Shown here: piece by piece, positions 44,845-48,371 of the stretch | Numbering within the stretch: position 1 is the stretch's first letter | How the letters are laid out: every line of letters starts with the position of its first letter | From: Bizionia saleffrena | Lineage (GTDB): Bacteria; Bacteroidota; Bacteroidia; Flavobacteriales; Flavobacteriaceae | Direction of reading: 5' to 3' | Length of the DNA stretch: 48,371 nucleotides | NCBI RefSeq assembly: GCF_008086175.1 | Contig: NZ_VSKM01000018.1 | Span: 1-48,371, forward strand | Notes under the pieces: generated by a model | The model's database searches: none | What the model was told of the DNA's origin: nothing | What the model saw: only the letters and a program-made list of their open reading frames with translations | Position numbers and translations under genes: made by a program

Positions 44845-47800
44845 ATGAAAAATTTTACTCTTAATAATTTTCGCTTTTTAATAGCTTTCTGTATAGGACT
44901 CTTTTTTGTAGGAAACTCTTTTGGCCAAGTAAGAAAAAACTTTACCCCAAGAGTTTCTATTTATTCTCTTGGAAAAACGATCTATAATGTTCGTGGTGAT
45001 TTCACTATGATAGGGAACACGAACCTTACATTAAGTTCATACGGTGATAATACTGGTAACAACAATATAATGAAATATGTTGATGTTGATAATGATAACT
45101 CTACGGACAACTCATCTTCAGCAACGTTAAACTTGTCAGATGAAAATGGTGCGAATCCTGAGTGTTCTAACATTATTTATGCGGGTTTGTATTGGACGGG
45201 TAGAAATACTAACAATTATACTAACTTAGAGAGGAGAACTGTTAAATTTAAAACTCCTGGTCAGTCGTCTTATACAACCTTAGAGGCTAATGCAAATGAT
45301 ATTCAATATCCCGGTGATAACAATATGTTTGCAGGTTATATAGAAGTAACAGATCCTGTTAAAGCCGGCGGTCTTGGAGAGTATTTTGTCGCAGATATTG
45401 CAACCTCTCAAGGAAACGGTGGAGGAACAGGATACTACGGAGGTTGGGGAATGGTTGTGGTCTATGAAAATTCTGAAATGAATTGGCGAGATATTACCGT
45501 TTTTGATGGGTATGCTTATGTAAGAGGAAGCACTGTTGCTGATTATACTTTTGGTATCTCAGGATTTAAAGCCGTTCAAAATGGTGATGTTAATTTTAAA
45601 TTAGGAATGATGGCCGGTGAAGGAGATAGAAATATTTCTGGAGACTATTTTCAAATTAAAAACACAAGTAATAATTGGGTAAGTTTAAATCACCCTGAAA
45701 ACTCATCAGGTAATTTCTTTAATTCTACTATTTATACCGGAGGCAACACTAGGAATCCTAATCTTTTAAACAATACTGGTATGGATATTAGTATGTTTAA
45801 TGTTGATAATACAAACAATAATATAATTGCAAATAACCAAACTTCGGCAAGTTTTAAATATGGCTCAACCAGAGATACTTATATAATTTATAACGTCACT
45901 TTTTCTGTGGACGCTTACGTGCCAGAAACTAATGGTGTTTTAACTGCAAATACAGTAAATGATGCTCCAAATCCTGTGCCCTTAGAAGTAATACCGGGTG
46001 ATGGTGTACAATATGGTTTAGAAATTACAAATAACGGTACGGAAACCACAAACAATACGGTAATTACGCTGCCTATTCCTTATACTTCTACCTATCAGGC
46101 TGGAAGTATTAGTTATACTGTTCACCCTCCCTTAAATTTAAACACGGTACCTGCTCCATACTTTGATATTACTTTAGGGCCAACAGGTTCCATTGTATGG
46201 GAAATTGGAGATTTACCATTACCCAATAATCCAGGTGATGTTTTAGCTTACCTATCTTTTGATTTAGTAGCAACTACAGATTGTGCGCTTTTAGTAAATG
46301 CTAATTGTGGTACTAATGTATCGTTAACAGGTTCTATAAGTGGTATTGGAGAAACCTCTCAAACTACTTTTAATCAACCATTAATACAAGGGTATCAAAC
46401 CTCTGGAGATTGTTTAGGAGAGCCTATACCTACTCCAACCGTAATACCTATTAACTCGACACAATTTGTTAATGAGAATTGTGGCAGTTACACGGCTGTT
46501 CAAGATTTTTACTACTGTAACATTGGTTCTACACCTATTTCTGTAATAGAGGTTGCCCCTCAATTTCCGGCAGGAACACAATTTTATAACGAATACCCCT
46601 TAACAAACAATACAATTCAATATAACAGCTCTAATTCGTTCCCTCCACAATCAGGAACTTATTATGCTATCCCCCCAGGATCGACAACGTGTTATTACCA
46701 ATTCACAATTAATGTAGAAGAAGTTATATCGGTTCCAACAGCAACAGATGTTGAGTATTGTGAAGACGAGACTGCCATTCCTTTAACGGCTACCCCCTCT
46801 AATCCAGACTATATACTATTATATTATACAGATAATAACCCTAATACTTATGGGCAATCATCGATTTCACCTAATACAGAGACACCCGGAACAACAACTT
46901 ATTATGTTGCCGAAGGTATCGATGCTAGTTGTATGAGCCCGAATAGAGTTCCAATCGTGGTAAAAGTCTACGATAAAATCACCATAACCTTGATTACAAA
47001 CACGCCCAACTCTTGTAATAACACGAGTAATGGAGCTATTGATATTAATGTTTCTGGCGGTTCTGGTAACTACACCTATTCTTGGGAGGATACAGCGAAT
47101 TCAACAACTCAAGATATTTCTAATTTATCGGCGGGTAATTATATAGTTACTGTAAATGATTTAGATTCTAGTTGCTCTGCAACTGCAAACTTTGATATCT
47201 TAGTAAATGATACTATTGCTCCTGTTCTTACTGCACCAGAAAGCATTACTGTTGAAGGGTGTTCTACAAGCGATATTACTAATGGTAATTTAACCGATTT
47301 ATCATATAATGGAACACCAAATTCGATTACTGAAGCACAGTTTACTGCTGAAGGCGGTGTTTTTACTGAAGAGAATGTGGCAAGTATAACTTATCAAGAT
47401 TCTGCTTCTGGATCTTGTCCTATCACTGTAACTAGAACATTTAAAATAACTGACGACTGTGGTTCTACAGCAAATGCTACTCAAACTATTTTAATTAATG
47501 ATACTACTCCTCCAACAATAACTGCTCTACCTGGGGAAACTACAATAGAGTGTGATACTGTTCCTGTGTGGGCCGAACCGAAAGGAGCTGACAATTGCGA
47601 TTTACGAGTGATTTTAACATTCGAGGATGTAACAACAGCTGGAGATTGCGAAGGTGAATATTCAATTACAAAAAACTGGACTGCTACTGACGCTTGTGGG
47701 AATGAAACGAATGTATCACAAACAATACATATAAAAGACACGACGGCTCCAACCTTCACGGTTCCTGCAACAGTAACTTTAGAATGTGATGAAGATGTTA

Positions 47801-48371
47801 CAGACTTAACAGTAACTGGAGATGTCACTGACGAAGCTGATAATTGTGATACTGGAACACTTGAAGCAACGTATACAGACGGAGCAGTAACCACAGGATT
47901 TTGTGCTAACGAATACTCCTTTATTAGAACTTGGACAGTAACGGATGCTTGTGGTAATATAAATACTCAAACTCAAACAATCATTATAGAAGACACTATT
48001 GCTCCTACATTTACAGCACCTCCTAAAGTAACTATAGAATGTGACCAAGATGTTACAGACTTAACATTAACTGGTGATGTAACAGACGAAGCAGATAATT
48101 GTGCTAACACTGGTTTAGAAGCAACGCACACTGATGGACCAGTAACTGCTGGATCTTGTGCTAACGAATCATCTTTCATTAGATCATGGCTTTTAACAGA
48201 TACGTGTGGAAATGGAACTATACAAACACAAACTATAATCATTAAAGACACAACGGCTCCAACCTTTACGGTTCCAACTGAAGTGACTTTAGAATGTGAT
48301 CAAGATATTACCGACTTATCAGTAACTGGTGATGTTTCTGATGAAGCTGATAATTGTGGAAACGCTGTTTT
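44845..48371 (+). CDS. Giant T9SS-type surface adhesin with SprB and Ig-like repeats, 3' end outside window
   Basis: The frame from ATG 44845 has no stop and runs off the window (1,175 codons). A signal peptide is visible in the first 28 residues, ending NSFGQ. Residues of about 30-360 form a region with GLYWTGRN and GYYGGWGMVVVYE. A DUF11-like repeat follows (VPLEVIPGDGVQYGLEITNN, about 375-470). A SprB repeat lies at about 720-777 (GAIDINVSGGSGNYTYSW). From about 789 on there are HYR-like Ig domains, starting DT(T/I)AP. The last three have an exact 255-bp period. In relatives such proteins end in a gliding-motility-associated C-terminal T9SS sorting domain; that end is not visible here. Confidence 0.85.
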   Translation, partial: MKNFTLNNFRFLIAFCIGLFFVGNSFGQVRKNFTPRVSIYSLGKTIYNVRGDFTMIGNTNLTLSSYGDNTGNNNIMKYVDVDNDNSTDNSSSATLNLSDENGANPECSNIIYAGLYWTGRNTNNYTNLERRTVKFKTPGQSSYTTLEANANDIQYPGDNNMFAGYIEVTDPVKAGGLGEYFVADIATSQGNGGGTGYYGGWGMVVVYENSEMNWRDITVFDGYAYVRGSTVADYTFGISGFKAVQNGDVNFKLGMMAGEGDRNISGDYFQIKNTSNNWVSLNHPENSSGNFFNSTIYTGGNTRNPNLLNNTGMDISMFNVDNTNNNIIANNQTSASFKYGSTRDTYIIYNVTFSVDAYVPETNGVLTANTVNDAPNPVPLEVIPGDGVQYGLEITNNGTETTNNTVITLPIPYTSTYQAGSISYTVHPPLNLNTVPAPYFDITLGPTGSIVWEIGDLPLPNNPGDVLAYLSFDLVATTDCALLVNANCGTNVSLTGSISGIGETSQTTFNQPLIQGYQTSGDCLGEPIPTPTVIPINSTQFVNENCGSYTAVQDFYYCNIGSTPISVIEVAPQFPAGTQFYNEYPLTNNTIQYNSSNSFPPQSGTYYAIPPGSTTCYYQFTINVEEVISVPTATDVEYCEDETAIPLTATPSNPDYILLYYTDNNPNTYGQSSISPNTETPGTTTYYVAEGIDASCMSPNRVPIVVKVYDKITITLITNTPNSCNNTSNGAIDINVSGGSGNYTYSWEDTANSTTQDISNLSAGNYIVTVNDLDSSCSATANFDILVNDTIAPVLTAPESITVEGCSTSDITNGNLTDLSYNGTPNSITEAQFTAEGGVFTEENVASITYQDSASGSCPITVTRTFKITDDCGSTANATQTILINDTTPPTITALPGETTIECDTVPVWAEPKGADNCDLRVILTFEDVTTAGDCEGEYSITKNWTATDACGNETNVSQTIHIKDTTAPTFTVPATVTLECDEDVTDLTVTGDVTDEADNCDTGTLEATYTDGAVTTGFCANEYSFIRTWTVTDACGNINTQTQTIIIEDTIAPTFTAPPKVTIECDQDVTDLTLTGDVTDEADNCANTGLEATHTDGPVTAGSCANESSFIRSWLLTDTCGNGTIQTQTIIIKDTTAPTFTVPTEVTLECDQDITDLSVTGDVSDEADNCGNAV
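47737..48371 (+). repeat. Tandem 255-bp (85-residue) Ig-like repeats in the adhesin
   Basis: Units start at 47737, 47992 and 48247, each with DT(T/I)APTFT followed by EC and then VTDEADNC (VSDEADNC in the third) and, in complete units, a TDxCGN motif. The spacing is exactly 255 bp. Two more divergent units precede at 47209 (97 codons long) and 47500 (79 codons). The third complete-period unit is cut by the window edge. Confidence 0.9.

Noticed and set aside
47302-48251. Four long antisense ORFs (60-137 residues) under the adhesin repeats
   Set aside because: They follow the repeat periodicity and threonine/valine-rich composition of the sense gene; low-complexity reverse translation.
1-48371. 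CRISPR array, prophage, restriction or toxin-antitoxin system
   Set aside because: I looked for short spaced repeats, integrase and phage-structural genes and small paired genes, and saw none.

Overview
The window is a low-GC chromosomal segment from a marine-type member of the Flavobacteriaceae (Bacteroidota). The evidence is gene content (a SprB-repeat surface adhesin, a DUF3822 protein, a flavobacterial-style gyrA with an acidic tail, a PgpH-type HD hydrolase), the scarcity of Shine-Dalgarno sequences, and several promoters of the Bacteroidota TTG-N19/20-TAnnTTTG type. It is mostly housekeeping chromosome with short accessory or decayed patches.

Layout. 1-840: 3' end of an ISAon1/ISL3-like transposase, then a three-tRNA operon (Ser-GCT, Pro-TGG, Arg-TCT, minus strand) with its own promoter and terminator. 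841-9000: pgpH-like gene, thiolase, NlpC/P60 hydrolase, a TPR protein and gyrA. 9183-16625: clpC, a small STAS/SEC14-like protein, hutH, a TlpA-like thioredoxin lipoprotein and the NAD(P)HX repair enzyme nnr. 16626-21629: thrA-thrB-thrC, which turns aspartate into threonine, preceded by a 32-codon upstream ORF. 21630-24511: an SDR, a methyltransferase and a decayed second tyrosyl-tRNA synthetase gene. 24512-28996: gcvT-glsA-SDR, pterin carbinolamine dehydratase and yebC. 29210-32343 (minus): a four-gene envelope-lipid cluster, kdsB / HAD phosphatase / KdnB-like Kdo oxidase / acyltransferase. 32344-32781: a decayed membrane-protein remnant. 32782-39835: RecD-like helicase, a membrane-anchored protein, DUF3822, rsmD, RNase P RNA (minus), dnaX, a lipoprotein and miaE. 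39903-44046 (minus): an outer-membrane barrel and a polyphosphate cluster sixA-ppk1-ppx. 44348-48371: a small secreted protein and the first 1,175 codons of a giant repeat adhesin that runs out of the window.

The most interesting points are the tyrS2 pseudogene (three in-frame stops and one frameshift), the kdsB-HAD-KdnB-like cluster, which suggests 8-oxidised or 8-amino Kdo in the lipopolysaccharide, the exact 255-bp repeats of the adhesin, a possible leader ORF upstream of thrA, and inverted repeats upstream of gcvT and of the polyphosphate operon. I did not see a clearly new defence or mobile system. No CRISPR array, prophage or restriction system is visible.
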